Positions 54,019 through 64,000 of a stretch of DNA of 64,000 bases are shown here, piece after piece. The notes under the pieces were generated by a model. It made no database searches and had not been told where the DNA came from. It saw only the letters and a program-made list of their open reading frames with translations. The DNA lies in contig OZ020514.1 in assembly GCA_963971425.1 (NCBI GenBank), forward strand, positions 38,973,158 through 39,037,157, given 5' to 3'. The translations under genes were made by a program, and so were the position numbers. Position 1 is the stretch's first letter; every line of letters starts with the position of its first letter. This DNA comes from Bryoerythrophyllum caledonicum. Lineage: Eukaryota; Streptophyta; Bryopsida; Pottiales; Pottiaceae.

Positions 54019-54758
54019 TTAGTTGAATGTGTTGTTGTTTTGTTGCCATTGGCATAGATATCTTGTATAGGTATTTTGTATGTTGTTGGTATCTAGATGT
54101 TGTATATATTCATTTCGTATGATGTTGTTAATGGGGTATATGGTGGGATTTTTGAGGATGTATGTTGGGGGACGGGGGTGGTGTGGGTGTAAGGGGTTGG
54201 GAGGGTGGATTGGTGGTAGGATAGTTCTTGGGAGGATGTTGTTGTTGGTGGTGATGAATGAGTCTTGGAGTCTGTAGGAGTATTGGTGTATGTTGCATGG
54301 AATAGCACATGTGGTAGGGCATGTTGGGTGGCGAAAAAGTTGTTTGGCAGCATTTAGGGCACTCTTGATTAGTTTGGATGGGGTGAAGTGGAAGTTTTTG
54401 AAGTCTTCATTATTCATGATGTGTGTGGCGTTTGGTAAAGTGATTTGTTTTAATTCAAAAATATCTTTTGAGAGGAGTTTTTGTAAAAACTTTTGGGAGA
54501 GTTGGGCGTTGAGTGTGTTATGTTTCGTGCTTCTTGACACCATAAGGCTTCTAATGGTGTTCGATCAAATTTCCTTTTCGGAGAGGGAACTAGATTTGTG
54601 GCTAGATATACATATGACTTATTTTGGTGTAGTATGGGGATTGGTTGGCCACGGTAGATGATGTTAGAAGCTTGCATTAGGGCTTTAAATGTGGTTGGAT
54701 TCATTTTGGGTTTATTGGAACAACCAGTAGCAGCGCATTTTGTAACGCCTACGTCCAT
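54019..54758 (-). pseudogene. LINE reverse transcriptase, C-terminal part after the insertion
   Basis: The minus strand from 54758 encodes DVGVTKCAATGCSNKPKM and ALMQASNIIYRGQPIPILHQ, the segment after the YADD box in LINE polymerases (VxxxKC is the typical 'K' motif), then a helical thumb/linker (SQKFLQKLLSKDIFELKQIT). It continues directly from the part ending at 60403 on the far side of the DNA transposon. Confidence 0.75.
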
Positions 54759-55936
54759 TCCAGTCGGGAAACTTGACTGTGCGAGCGGTCAGGGAGCAGT
54801 CAACGTGAGCGGTGAGCGGTGAGCTGAGAACTATAGGCAGGTATTTAGTTTTATTTTGGGGATTATAAACTATTAGGGCCTAAAGCCGTGGAATTTTATC
54901 AAGTACAGTAGTTGAATATGATTTTGTAATCCTATAACCGACGGACAATATTTACATTATTTAGGAATTACAAATATTGGTGGTGGAGTATACTATCCTA
55001 TTGCCGTGGAATTAAACGTCATGAAAGATTGAAAGTGCAATAAAAAAATCCTTGCAATGATAAGTACAATGAGAGAGGGTGTTAAAGGATGCCTAATATC
55101 GAGGATAAATACATATGGGCAAAGTTGAAAAGGGAGTGCATTCCTTACTTTGCTTTGACAAATGATACGGGACATTGACATGTTTAGATATTTAGTGACG
55201 AGATGCCATGGTAGGATCGCCACTACCAACAGCCTTTGGGAGGTGATTTAAAAAATAGTTATTAACTCATATTATTTTTGGCATTTCTTTATTATCCCAC
55301 GCTCTTATTTTCATTCACCAACACCCTTTACTGTATGTTGATAAGAATGAAGTATGTTTTATGTGTGAGTCTATTTATATTACTTTCTATTTTTCCTTTA
55401 TCCTATTATTTCCTACAACTTATTTTACCTTATGTGGTCAAAAATGAAATATAAAAAAATGAAAACTTTATTTTAAGCTACTCTATGGTGAACACCTTTT
55501 GATTGTTTTAGAGTTTCAAACTCTCAAACAGTAAAGGATTGTCACTTGTCACCCTTAGATTGCTAAAATAATTGTGGTTCCTTTTATGCTCTATCTATTC
55601 TTGCTCTATATACAAGACTTAGTTATCAGAGACCAATAATGCCATATATTGAACTATGTCAAACACATCAAGATAAATACAAACTGCCAATACTGAAGGA
55701 AAATTTAGTTCATGTTTACAATCAATCACCAATAAAAATGTATGTATGGAATATATATTTGTCATATATCAAAATCTAGGCTAGAGAATCTCAATATCGT
55801 ATATGAAGCCAATGAATGAAGTACAAAATATATAAATAAGAGAGAGGAATAATACTTGCAAAACCAAAGCCACATATATCACAACAACTCATACAAAAAA
55901 TCTAAGTTGAATTTTCACTGCCCTCCATTCCTACGG

Positions 55937-56213
55937 CCAGGGCAAATTGACCCATTTGTTGGGACTTACCCGAGGTGGGCCCCATCTTAATTGCATGGGG
56001 TCATTTTTTGGCCCTCTTATTTTGGGGAATCCAAAGACTTTTTTTAAATTTTTTTGGAACAAATTAGAGGCCTACAGCCATTGTTTACCTGCGCATGACC
56101 CTTCGTTGCTATAAATAGGGCCTCATCCAAAAACAAAATAGGGTCTAGGTTTTGCTAGACCACCTCATGGCCTCCTCAGGGTAAGTCCCAGCGAGGCGGT
56201 CAATTTGCCCTAG
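55937..56213. mobile_element. hAT-like MITE
   Basis: A 277-base element with long imperfect terminal inverted repeats: CCAGGGCAAATTGACCCATT at the left, and the complement of CGGTCAATTTGCCCTAG at the right, with GGACTTACCC/GGGTAAGTCC continuing inward. It is flanked by TCCTACGG and TCCTATTG, an 8-base duplication with two differences. CAGGG/TAGGG tips and an 8-base duplication are hAT features. Confidence 0.7.
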
Positions 56214-56944
56214 TCCTATTGCTACCACTTATACAAACTAATTAACTCTAGGTTGAAACCACAACGCATGTAAATTGACTGCGGAAAATGTGCTGTAGCA
56301 AAGACATGTGCAATAGTCTCGGCATATGTCGGAAGTGTAAATGACTTTGGAGGAGACATGGTGGAGGCCATCAATTTGCCAAAGAATAGGTAGTATAAGT
56401 AAAGATAAATTAAAATGATTATAATAGAAAGACGGAAAATTCATTAAAAAAATGAACTTACTTACCCAAACAGTTGTGCTTTGCCACATGACAAATTGGA
56501 ACCTCATCTTCACCAAAGACATTATTTGATCCGGCTGGAATTGTTAAAATTGTTGCATATTCTTGAAGAGCAAAAGAGGAGCCTAAAAAATGAGTACACT
56601 GGCTTCAAAGCCAATAACACGTGATCTAGCCTCTTTTTTTGCAAGAATAGAAGCTCTTGAACTTTAAAAAAAATCAAATTTAAAAACAATTTAACGAAGA
56701 TTGAGTGCATAAAAAGCCACTTTTAATAAGCTATACTTGCACATGTGGCAGCAATGGCATCCTCAAGTTGACCATATCTCCCTTTACAAAACCAAAAGAA
56801 ATATTAAGTCAGGTACCGAGCTCTTTAAATCTAAACCCTTAGTAAATGCTTTTGTGGATAAAATGTCGACTTTTGAGTAACGATTGGCCATTGAGAATGA
56901 AAACACTCACCTAATGAGATGTTCTTAAAATTGCACCCTCAATC

Positions 56945-57361
56945 TCATCGCTTAGCTTCGATGTCATGTCTACAGTCTGACGCAATGAAACCAGGAGCCA
57001 CAACATTCAATAGAAGGAATTGTACAATCCACTCATCGATATCCTTTTGGATGATTCTGTGAAACAGAGTGAGGATTGTTACATGCTTGGAGGTGCTGGC
57101 ACCGGCAGGCCTCCTTGGCCCCGCCAGCAACCAACCACCAAAGTCACCCCTCCACCCAAAGCCATCCAAAGGACCATGGTTGTAGCTAAGATCAACATAG
57201 TCCATGCTTCCAAATGGATGACATACTTGTCGAGAGATGCTTGTGAGTACGTTTCTTGGGCATCCGTATGAAATGATGTCTTGCCTCGCGAGATCAATAA
57301 TCCAACTCTCAAATCCTATTTGTGAATGAACAATCCAAAACTTGATGAATGTTGCTTTCAT
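56945..57361 (-). CDS. Unrecognised open frame in the 5.6-kb transposon
   Basis: A 138-residue minus-strand frame from an ATG to TAG, starting MKATFIKFWIVHSQIGFESW and containing VDLSYNHGPLDGFGWRGDFG. No known domain is evident. An opposite-strand frame of similar length overlaps it. It could be part of a decayed transposase or captured gene, or chance. Confidence 0.2.
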   Translation of the reverse strand: MKATFIKFWIVHSQIGFESWIIDLARQDIISYGCPRNVLTSISRQVCHPFGSMDYVDLSYNHGPLDGFGWRGDFGGWLLAGPRRPAGASTSKHVTILTLFHRIIQKDIDEWIVQFLLLNVVAPGFIASDCRHDIEAKR

Positions 57362-57470
57362 TGCTAAATGTGATATACCTTCGTTGTCACCTCTAGATTT
57401 AGATTACAAAAGACTAGAGCCTCGATAGGCCTTGCCTTCACAGTTTGTATATAAACTACAAACCCTTGCC

Positions 57471-57835
57471 AGCACCGACAGCCCCCATGTTAGCACCGGC
57501 AGCCTCCATGTTCACACCGGTAGCCCCCATGTTGGTACCAGAAGCCCCCATGCCGGCACCAACAGCCCTTGTGTGGACACCGGCAGCCCCCATGCTAACA
57601 CTGATAGTCTCCATGTTGGCAACGAAAGCCTCCATTCCAGCACCGACAGCCCTCATGCTAACACTAGCAGCCCCCATGTTGACACCAGAAGCCGCCATAC
57701 CAACACAAGCGGCCCCCATGTCGCCACCGGCAGCCTCCATGTTGGGACCGGAAGCCCCCATGGCGGCACTGGTAGCCTCCATATTGACACTCGCAGCCCC
57801 CATGCCGGCATCGGCAACTCCATACAGCCCCACAT
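57471..57835. repeat. 21-base minisatellite encoding a seven-residue repeat
   Basis: About 17 consecutive 21-base units of the type ACCGGCAGCCCCCATGTTGG(C), diverged from each other but all a multiple of three and free of stops in several frames. The minus-strand frame gives repeats of the form MGAAGVN and the plus-strand frame PAAPMLT, so several long open frames coexist. It lies in the 5.6-kb transposon. Confidence 0.85.
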
Positions 57836-59122
57836 CGGCACCAATAATCTCGGTTGGCAAGCAACAAAAAGCATTGAGAGTGCATGCAGATATCAACTAT
57901 GAGTTCCAAGATATTGAAATGACAACCAAATGAAAGATGTTACTTGAATAACCTTCAATCCAAAAACAAGTGCGATGAAGTCTCTTGTAGACACTCCCAA
58001 AGGAATGCCGATGTTGGAAGCCCTCTCAAACACACTCTTGAGAATTTGATTCGGTTTTTAAAATGGTGTGGTACATTAGCAATGGAGCTTGGATGAGAGA
58101 GCTATGCATGAATGAAGTTTTGTGGTGACATACTTCATCCACACATATTACACTCTGCAAAGCTCAATTTCTAACGTGTCACATCATTTTAGCAATTTCA
58201 TCACAAGTTCTAGAGCGTGAATTAGATATAATGGACTTATCATTCATTATCAAAGGGGTGCAGCTTGTGGCATCCTTTTTTACTATGCCTTGGAGTTTTT
58301 TGTAGGCACTTCCAAAGGAGTGCCGGTGCCGGCCGCCCTCTAGAGCACACTTCTAAACATTTGAGCCCTTCATGTCCTTGTGCCTCGTCCTTGATGTTGT
58401 CTTTCGTATGTTGCAATGGCGTTGCACCATCTTCTCAAATAATTAGCAAACTCTTATCTTCACCAATCTCTAATGATAGGGCACAAGGGATATCTCCTAA
58501 GTCATCTTCTAGGCTTGCTTCCTCCCATCCTTGCCTTCCTCAACTGCTTATTACTTGAAAAATGAAGCTTCGCATTTCCGTCTTTTCTTCTTTTCTTCAA
58601 CTATATGAATATATATTCTAGTGACAATTTCATCGAGAATCTGCAACAAATAACATCTCCTATCAATCTAATTTGAAAGCAATGTACATAGAAAAAGATC
58701 GACCAAGTACCTCCATGATTGAAGTTTGACTCACCTCTCCAAAGAGGACCAATTTCTTTTGTCTCCAAGTATGGACCAAGTCGGCCAAGGCCTAGAGAGC
58801 TCGTGAAGTTATTTGAGAGGTTGGTGAAGGTACGGACCTAGATGTGGATGTCGATTTAACTATTGGGGCACACAATTCTCCAAGTCCAAAATGTGTGGAC
58901 AACATTATTGTTGGGCACAATTTATTTACTCATTTTGCAAATAGAGGAATCCAACCATGATGTTATTGATTAGTATATCACCCAAGTACCTAAACATTGC
59001 TTCAGTGTAGCATGATGGGCTCTTCAAGGCCTCTGTAGAAAGCAATGCACAATAAAGACCATCCAAAAGAAGAAAGGCCACCATATATCCCACATACACC
59101 GAAAAGTCGATGAACTATCACA

Positions 59123-59684
59123 TTGGTAGAATCTAGTGACATGGGTTTTATTTCTACCCCAATGATGTTCATCTTTGTGTGTTGGGCTTTCGCAAAAAGT
59201 GGGTTTTTTCTTGCTGAAATAATGTCCTATAAATCTGGCATGTTAAGAGGCACCAATCTCAAGCGCTCGAAGATCATTGCCCTCAAGCGCACTGGTTTCC
59301 AGCTTCTACAAAAGCGAGAAGTGTCTTCCCACCAACACTTCCAAATAATCAATTTTGATGGTGTTGGCCTTGTTGCATATCCAGTTCTAGAGGACTTTGA
59401 CAAACACCCTACGTTTCGGTTCACCGAAGTAGTGAAGCGTCGTTCCAGTAGGCCAATTGCTACCCAACTTCATCAATGGGGTCCGCCCCTATGGTGAAGG
59501 CAGTGATTTGGATGCGCCCAATGTTAACCTTCACCGGGTTGATTGCATTGTAGATCTTGAGGTTTACTCATCTACTAGCCACGCCTTAGAGCATTGTTAC
59601 GTTGAATTCTATTCCGGCTTGAACATGTCTAGACTTTGTTTCAATGAAAGCAAAGGGCAACCAATTTGGTTGGTCATGGATTAA
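59123..59684 (+). pseudogene. Unrecognised gene piece in the 5.6-kb transposon
   Basis: Two overlapping open frames (59123-59497 and 59457-59684) look like one protein broken by a shift near 59490: RSKIIALKRTGFQLLQKR, FDGVGLVAYPVLEDFDKHPT, then GSDLDAPNVNLHRVDCIVDL and WLVMD. Codon composition is richer in GC than the surroundings, supporting real coding origin. I do not recognise the family. It may be the element's own protein or captured DNA. Confidence 0.3.
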
Positions 59685-60402
59685 TTACAAGCATTTATAC
59701 TTTTTCTATGGGGTCATGTGCAAGCTTGGCAAGCTAGAAAACTTGTTTGACCATGTCGCAACATTCAACTTCAAGGAACGCATACTTGTAGTTAGAGCAA
59801 TTATGTTGTAGAAGTTTGCTTGAAACTTTGTAGGCAGACAAGAACTAGGGACGTTACTATAACATTGATTGTTATACAACTCACCCATATTGTTGTATTT
59901 TGTCTTTGCCTCATATCATGTTTGCATATTCTTTTTTAATCATATTTCCATACATTCAATGTTTATGCCACTTCACAAATGTGACCTTGTGTATATGTCT
60001 CCCGTTTCATTCGTTCTAAGTTTCACCACCCGCCTCAATTTATCATTTGACGGAGTCAATTAGAGACAAAAATGGTTTTCATTAACATCTGCAAAAAAGG
60101 AAATATGTGACATTTTCCGCGGTAATAAAACCTCTATTTTTCTAAATTTTATAGTTTATCATTGAAATTCCCAAGATTCAAAAATCATGTACATTCGACA
60201 TAAAAGGAAATGAGTAAAATGTTTCACAGGAATAGGTCCATATATTTTCCAAATTTAGATGGTTTTATCTAGAAAATATAATTTCAAAATCCAAATTTAG
60301 ACATTTTTTATATTAAATGTTTTTTGGCTAAGTTTAGGTCTTTCTTTTCTGCTCACCGCTCACCACGAACGCTCTTTGATTGCTCACACGGTCTCGTCGT
60401 TG

Positions 60403-61215
60403 CATTCCAATCCATTTACAATATCTATCGATTTTATGAATTTGTGCTTGTAATGATTTTATTTTGTTAGTTATGGTAGCAAGGTCATAGGCGTAGGCGG
60501 CGGAGTTTATGGTGGTTTGTGATGTACCAAAAGTGTATCCATTGTTGCCTCGCTCTAGCCATCTAAGTAGTGGTTCCAAAAATATAATGAATAGGTATGG
60601 ACTCAGGGTGTCTCCTTGTACAGTTCCTCTATGAATGGGAATAGGCTTAGTCTTTCCAAAGTGTTCACCTGTGTAGTAGATAGATGATTGGGAGTAGATA
60701 TTTCCAACTAGTGCAGTTGCATCTTTTGGGTACCCAATATCAGTCATTATTGCTAGTAGTCGAGTGTGGTCAATAGAGCCAAAGGCGTTTTTAAAGTCAA
60801 CATATAAAACATATATATCTTGATTTGTGAATCGTGCGTCTTCTAATGCTGTTATTATGGTTTGTATTTGCCTAGAGATTCTTCTTTCTACTCTGAATCC
60901 TTCTTGACAATTGTGCAGGATTTTAAACTTTTCACCATATGAGGATAGTATTGAGGTGAGTGTACTGGTGTATAGTTTGTATATTTTGTTGACTAATGCA
61001 ATTGGTCTATGATTTGGTAGTATTGAAGGATCTCCTTTTTTATATAGTAAAATTGTTGCACTAGTTTTCCATGAGGCTGGTATTTGTTTTTGTTTGTAGT
61101 AGTGAGAGAAGAATAGAAATATTAATTTATGGAATCTTAGAGGCATGTTTGTGAGTATTGAATTCGGTATATGGTCTGGCCTTGGGACTTTGTTATTTCC
61201 AAGGTTGCGGAGACA
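60403..61215 (-). pseudogene. LINE reverse transcriptase, main part
   Basis: The minus strand encodes the polymerase blocks in order: NNKVPRPDHIPNSIL (block 0), WKTSATILLYKKGDPSILPN and HRPIALVNKIYKLYTSTLTS (blocks 1-2), CQEGFRVERRISRQIQTIIT, VLYVDFKNAFGSIDHTRLLA (catalytic Asp of block A), RGTVQGDTLSPYLFIIFLEP (block B), and AAYAYDLAT for block C. There the usual YADD is YAYD, so one catalytic Asp is lost. It is cut off at WIGM by the transposon at 60402 and continues at 54758. Confidence 0.9.
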
Positions 61216-62139
61216 TGTGTCATATGTGGCTCTATTGAAGTATGTGTGTAATGGAATTTTAGGTTCGCCTCGTTTATCTAAGGTATATCCATCTAGGTCA
61301 TGCCATGGGTATTGGCGTACTGCACATGTGCATTTGATTCGGTGTTGTGGTTGGTAGTTGCATGTTGGTATTGTGGATATATTATTTTTTGTCTGTTGGT
61401 TGAATATTTCGTTTGCAATGTCTTTCGGGCTAGTTAGAATGTTATTATATTGGTTAGTGATACAATCTAGTGGTGAAGATTCTAGTTTTTAAAAAACTTT
61501 TCTATTTATTTTCTTAGGGCTAGTTTCACATGATTGTCTGTCTTTTGAAAAGACTTTTTTAATACTATCTTTTGAGTATTTTGTAGTTACTTTCCGGGCT
61601 TAAATATTGGCATTCTTTGCGATTAGTGCAATGTCTTTTATCCATGTGTCATGGGGTAGTTCCGGAGGAAGTGGGACAAGAATTTGGATGTGGTGTAAAG
61701 TTAGTAATTCATTACATATGGGATGGTTACGCCATTGTCGATTATTTTTTACGGTTCTAATAGTTTTTTGTATTATATGGTATGTAGCTAGGTGTTGTTT
61801 CTATATTTTAGAAAGTTTGCGGGGTAAATAACCGCCTTGTTGTGATGTTTGGTTTGTCATTTGTGGTATTAATTGGGCTTTGCAAGTTTGTTCTAATGTA
61901 TGAGAGATATTGTTGATAAGTGTATCTAAGGTTTGGCATGTTTCGTGCCATTGTGTTTGAGAGAGTTGGTTATTATTTCAAGTATGTTTATGAGAGAGTC
62001 AATTTGTATGGAATTTTCTTCAAAGAATTTTGTGTTGAATTTTTCTAAGTTATCTTTTGGAATGAGATTAAGCATGCATTTAGTGTTGTTATTCGTGATT
62101 ATAGGGGTACGATTTATTAATATGTTATTTGGGATGTGG

Positions 62140-62880
62140 AGCTGTATCGGCGAGTGATCCAAGTTGAGAATAATATCTTTGATTGTTGTGGAAGTGTATT
62201 GTGTATTATTATTTGTGTTTATATGGAAGCCTATTAGGCTCCAATCATTATAATTATAGCCGCCTTGTATGGAGTATTGTGTATCGGTGATTATATAGGT
62301 GAAGTTTAGGTTTTCTATGAAGTGGCGCCATTGGTAATCTATGGTTTGGGGGGGGTGTTATGATTTCCATTTTGTCTACCAATTAATGCTATGTCTCTAT
62401 TGAAGTCTCCACACAACAAATAGGTATGATTAGGGTTTTGTTTCATTTGAGCATTTTGTATATCTATAATAAATCTAGTATCTTTGAGGTGGGATGGCAT
62501 ATACATGTGAAAGATTAACCATGGCTATAGTGGTTGATTAGGAATTCTAATTATTTGAAGATAGGGGGATATGTGCATTGAAGTAGGAATTTTTTGATGT
62601 TGCCCGGGAAGGTATATTTTTTGTGTATTAGTGTAAGAAGGCCACCTCGGCCTGGTGTATATGGTCTCCTTTGTTGGATGCATCTTGTTAGTGCATGTGT
62701 ATTATTAAGAATAAGTTTATAGTCGTGGAATATGTTTTGTATGTATTTAGAAGATATTGTGGCGGATATTTTTGTTTCTTGGATGACTATGAGGGCCGGT
62801 GGTGTTTCTGCATATGTGGTCAATGCTTGTAAGCTGGGGAGAGCAATGTTTAGAGATGACGCATTCCATGTAATGATGTT
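62140..62880 (-). pseudogene. LINE APE/EEP-type endonuclease
   Basis: The minus strand shows the endonuclease/exonuclease/phosphatase signatures in order. NIITWNASSLN (first catalytic Asn) and ALIVIQETKI (catalytic Glu) are at about 62880-62760; LLCGDFNRD (Asp-x-Asn) lies near 62405; and MDHSPIQLHI (final Asp-His) at 62162. LINE APE domains nick target DNA to prime reverse transcription. The parts lie in more than one frame with stops between, so this copy is broken. The segment 63231-62881 upstream is an Asn/His-rich linker without a known fold; 61220-62140 is the linker to the polymerase, also with breaks. Confidence 0.8.
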
Positions 62881-63518
62881 TGTATTTTTGTTGTTTGTGC
62901 TAATGTTTTGGTTCTGTGGGGGAAGAAGAAAGGGGGGAGAAAGTGGATGTGTATACTCTACTTTGGGGTCAAAACATTTTTGTGTCTCGTTAATTAGGTT
63001 GTTAGGAAGGTAATGAAATTTTTGTTTTATTGTGTTGCTTGAGGGTGGTATGGTTTGATTCTGTAAAAAGTTGTATAATTCTTCATGTCTTGAGTTCCTG
63101 TGATTTATAATACTTTGATTTTCTTCAAGAAATTTTGTATATGGGTGCGGGATATGAATATGTCTTTCAGGTGGATTTTGTAAGTTTGATAAAGTTTGTA
63201 GTAGTGTGTTTGTCCATGTGATTGTATTCAAGTTTTGAGGGTTTAAAAGATGGTTACATTCGTCTATGTTTGGATGGGTGGTAATTACTAGGCATATAAG
63301 ATGTGTGTTGGTGGATGTGTATTTTGTTGTTGTATATAATGGGCAATATTTGGGTGTCTATTATTGTGTAAATGATGTAGTGTGTGTGTGGTTTTTAAGA
63401 GGGGTGCAAATATTTGAGCGATATGTTTGTATTCTGGTTGTAGTTTTATGGTATTTGGTATAAATTATATTTTGACGTTTTTCTTATGTGATGTGGGATG
63501 AGTTTTCAGTATATTAGG

Positions 63519-63700
63519 CATTGGTCCCGGGTTGGTTTCTATGTCTCCGCCTAGAAATAGTAGGAGTTTCATGTGTTTAGATTTGGTGTTGTGTTTTAGA
63601 GTTCTTGTTTTTCGTGTTATTTTTTGGGGTTTTTTTATGTTCTTGGGGTTGTGTTTGTTTGGAAGTGTGTATGTGTCTTTATTTGGGTGTGTTGTTGTGT
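63519..63700 (-). pseudogene. 2A-like ribosome-skipping motif near the LINE N-terminus
   Basis: The minus-strand frame encodes a basic region (RKTRTLKHNTKSKHMK), then LLLFLGGDIETNPGP followed by Met. D-(V/I)-E-x-N-P-G-P is the exact signature of 2A peptides, which make the ribosome skip the Gly-Pro bond so that one message gives two proteins. The hydrophobic LLLFLGG run just before is typical of 2A sequences known from animal non-LTR retrotransposons. The motif is at 63545-63522. The frame downstream stops after 18 codons (TAA), consistent with decay, and the endonuclease lies about 650 bases further on. 63700-64000 is T/G-rich on the plus strand, with no further gene named. Confidence 0.7.
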
Positions 63701-64000
63701 CTGTAGTTGTGTTTATGGTGAATGTAGAAATAATTAATGTGTAATGGATATTGGGTGTTTTTATTTTTGTGTTGGTGTGTAGGATTGTATTCTTTCTTGT
63801 GGTTATGATGATAATTTTATTTTTGTTGCGTGTTTTATGTGTGGTTGTTTGTTCAAGTGTATGTTGCGTATTTTTTTTGTTTTTGTGTATGTTTGTATTT
63901 TTGTATTGTTTTTTGTTTGTTTGTGTTTTTTTTTATAGATTGTGTATATGTGATTGTGTATGTTTATATTTATGTATGAGTGTTTGTGTGTATATGATTT

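Larger units (their letters stand above)
54763..60402. mobile_element. 5.6-kb inverted-repeat DNA transposon inside the LINE
   Basis: CATTCCA stands on both sides (54756-54762 and 60403-60409), a 7-base target duplication, or 8 with one change. The subtermini are inverted: GCGAGCGGTCAGGGAGCAGT..GTGAGCGGTGAGC at 54781-54823 against the complement of GCTCACCGCTCACCACGAAC..TTGATTGCTCACACGG at 60352-60391. The insertion separates two halves of the LINE polymerase that are otherwise continuous. Duplication length and the subterminal GCG(A/T)GCGGTCAGGGAG-like sequence suggest hAT, but no transposase was identified. It contains a 277-base MITE, a 21-base minisatellite and unrecognised open frames. 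54830-55930 and 57960-59100 are AT-rich and empty. Confidence 0.8.
51250..64000 (-). mobile_element. Dualen/RandI-like LINE, split by a DNA transposon
   Basis: A minus-strand non-LTR retrotransposon runs from beyond the right window edge to about 51250; the 3' end was not precisely located. Read in its direction: an Asn/Thr/Lys/His-rich N-terminal region with a 2A-like motif; an APE/EEP endonuclease; reverse transcriptase; RNase H; a CCHC finger; and a C-terminal restriction-like endonuclease region. Both nuclease types in one element is the hallmark reported for the Dualen/RandI group, first described in the green alga Chlamydomonas. 54763-60402 is a later DNA transposon, so the LINE itself is at least 7 kb. 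Stops, shifts and lost catalytic residues show that this copy is dead. Confidence 0.7.

Noticed and set aside
57432-57933. Real repeat-protein genes on both strands
   Set aside because: Several overlapping frames are open only because the 21-base unit has no stops; no start context, splice site or flanking domain supports one of them.
61600-63744. Short plus-strand open frames in the LINE region
   Set aside because: They are complements of the minus-strand LINE coding; their products are Val/Leu/Phe/Trp/Cys-rich shadows of an A/C-rich coding strand.

Overview
The window reads as nuclear DNA of a green plant of the streptophyte line (land plant or charophyte alga). Reasons: spliceosomal introns with GT..AG ends and phases that match across exons, captured plant gene fragments (a chloroplast glutamyl-endopeptidase-like gene, a GARP/MYB-like factor, an F-box/kelch protein), and a transposon load of plant type (Helitron, copia, CACTA, PIF/Harbinger, LINE). 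Species cannot be fixed from sequence alone. No intact, clearly functional host gene is visible; almost everything is mobile DNA, captured gene pieces or decayed genes.

1-17 kb: a chain of Helitron-like elements. Their 3' ends share a G-rich GGGGAC tract, two short hairpins and a terminal CTAG. In five places CTAG is followed at once by a TC start of another unit, giving head-to-tail units at 3175-5410, 5411-8326, 8327-13174 and 13175-13554, with a complete minus-strand Helitron (9790-12598) nested in the third. The units carry pieces of unrelated host genes with their introns: GrpE, a Bet v 1-like protein, a small zinc-finger protein, a CHCHD2-like protein, an F-box/kelch protein, SAR1 (twice), ribosomal eL30, thimet oligopeptidase, a GARP factor, a METTL-type methyltransferase and an aldo/keto reductase.

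17-28.6 kb: a multi-exon gene or gene relic (19529-25980). It has an N-terminal part I do not recognise and two tandem, degenerate FCP1/NIF-like HAD domains. Its introns and flanks hold many copies of a short palindrome (GATCGGG..CCCGATC). The frame is broken by eight TAG/TAA codons, no TGA, and one frameshift. A different palindromic array (AATTTTGCT..AGCAAAATT) and a truncated PIF/Harbinger transposase follow.

29-46.8 kb: nested retrotransposons. A very decayed plus-strand copia element is interrupted by a 3.3-kb terminal-inverted-repeat element carrying exons of a chloroplast glutamyl endopeptidase gene. Next is a minus-strand copia element with 288-bp LTRs and a 5-bp target duplication (35868-46781). 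It is split in its integrase by a 3.9-kb CACTA element with a 3-bp target duplication, and probably by a second ~2-kb insertion.

46.8-64 kb: 4.3 kb of AT-rich DNA without recognisable genes, then a minus-strand LINE that runs off the window. Read in its own direction it shows a 2A-like motif, an APE/EEP-type endonuclease, reverse transcriptase, RNase H, a CCHC finger and a restriction-like endonuclease region, the layout of the Dualen/RandI group. A 5.6-kb inverted-repeat DNA transposon splits its reverse transcriptase.
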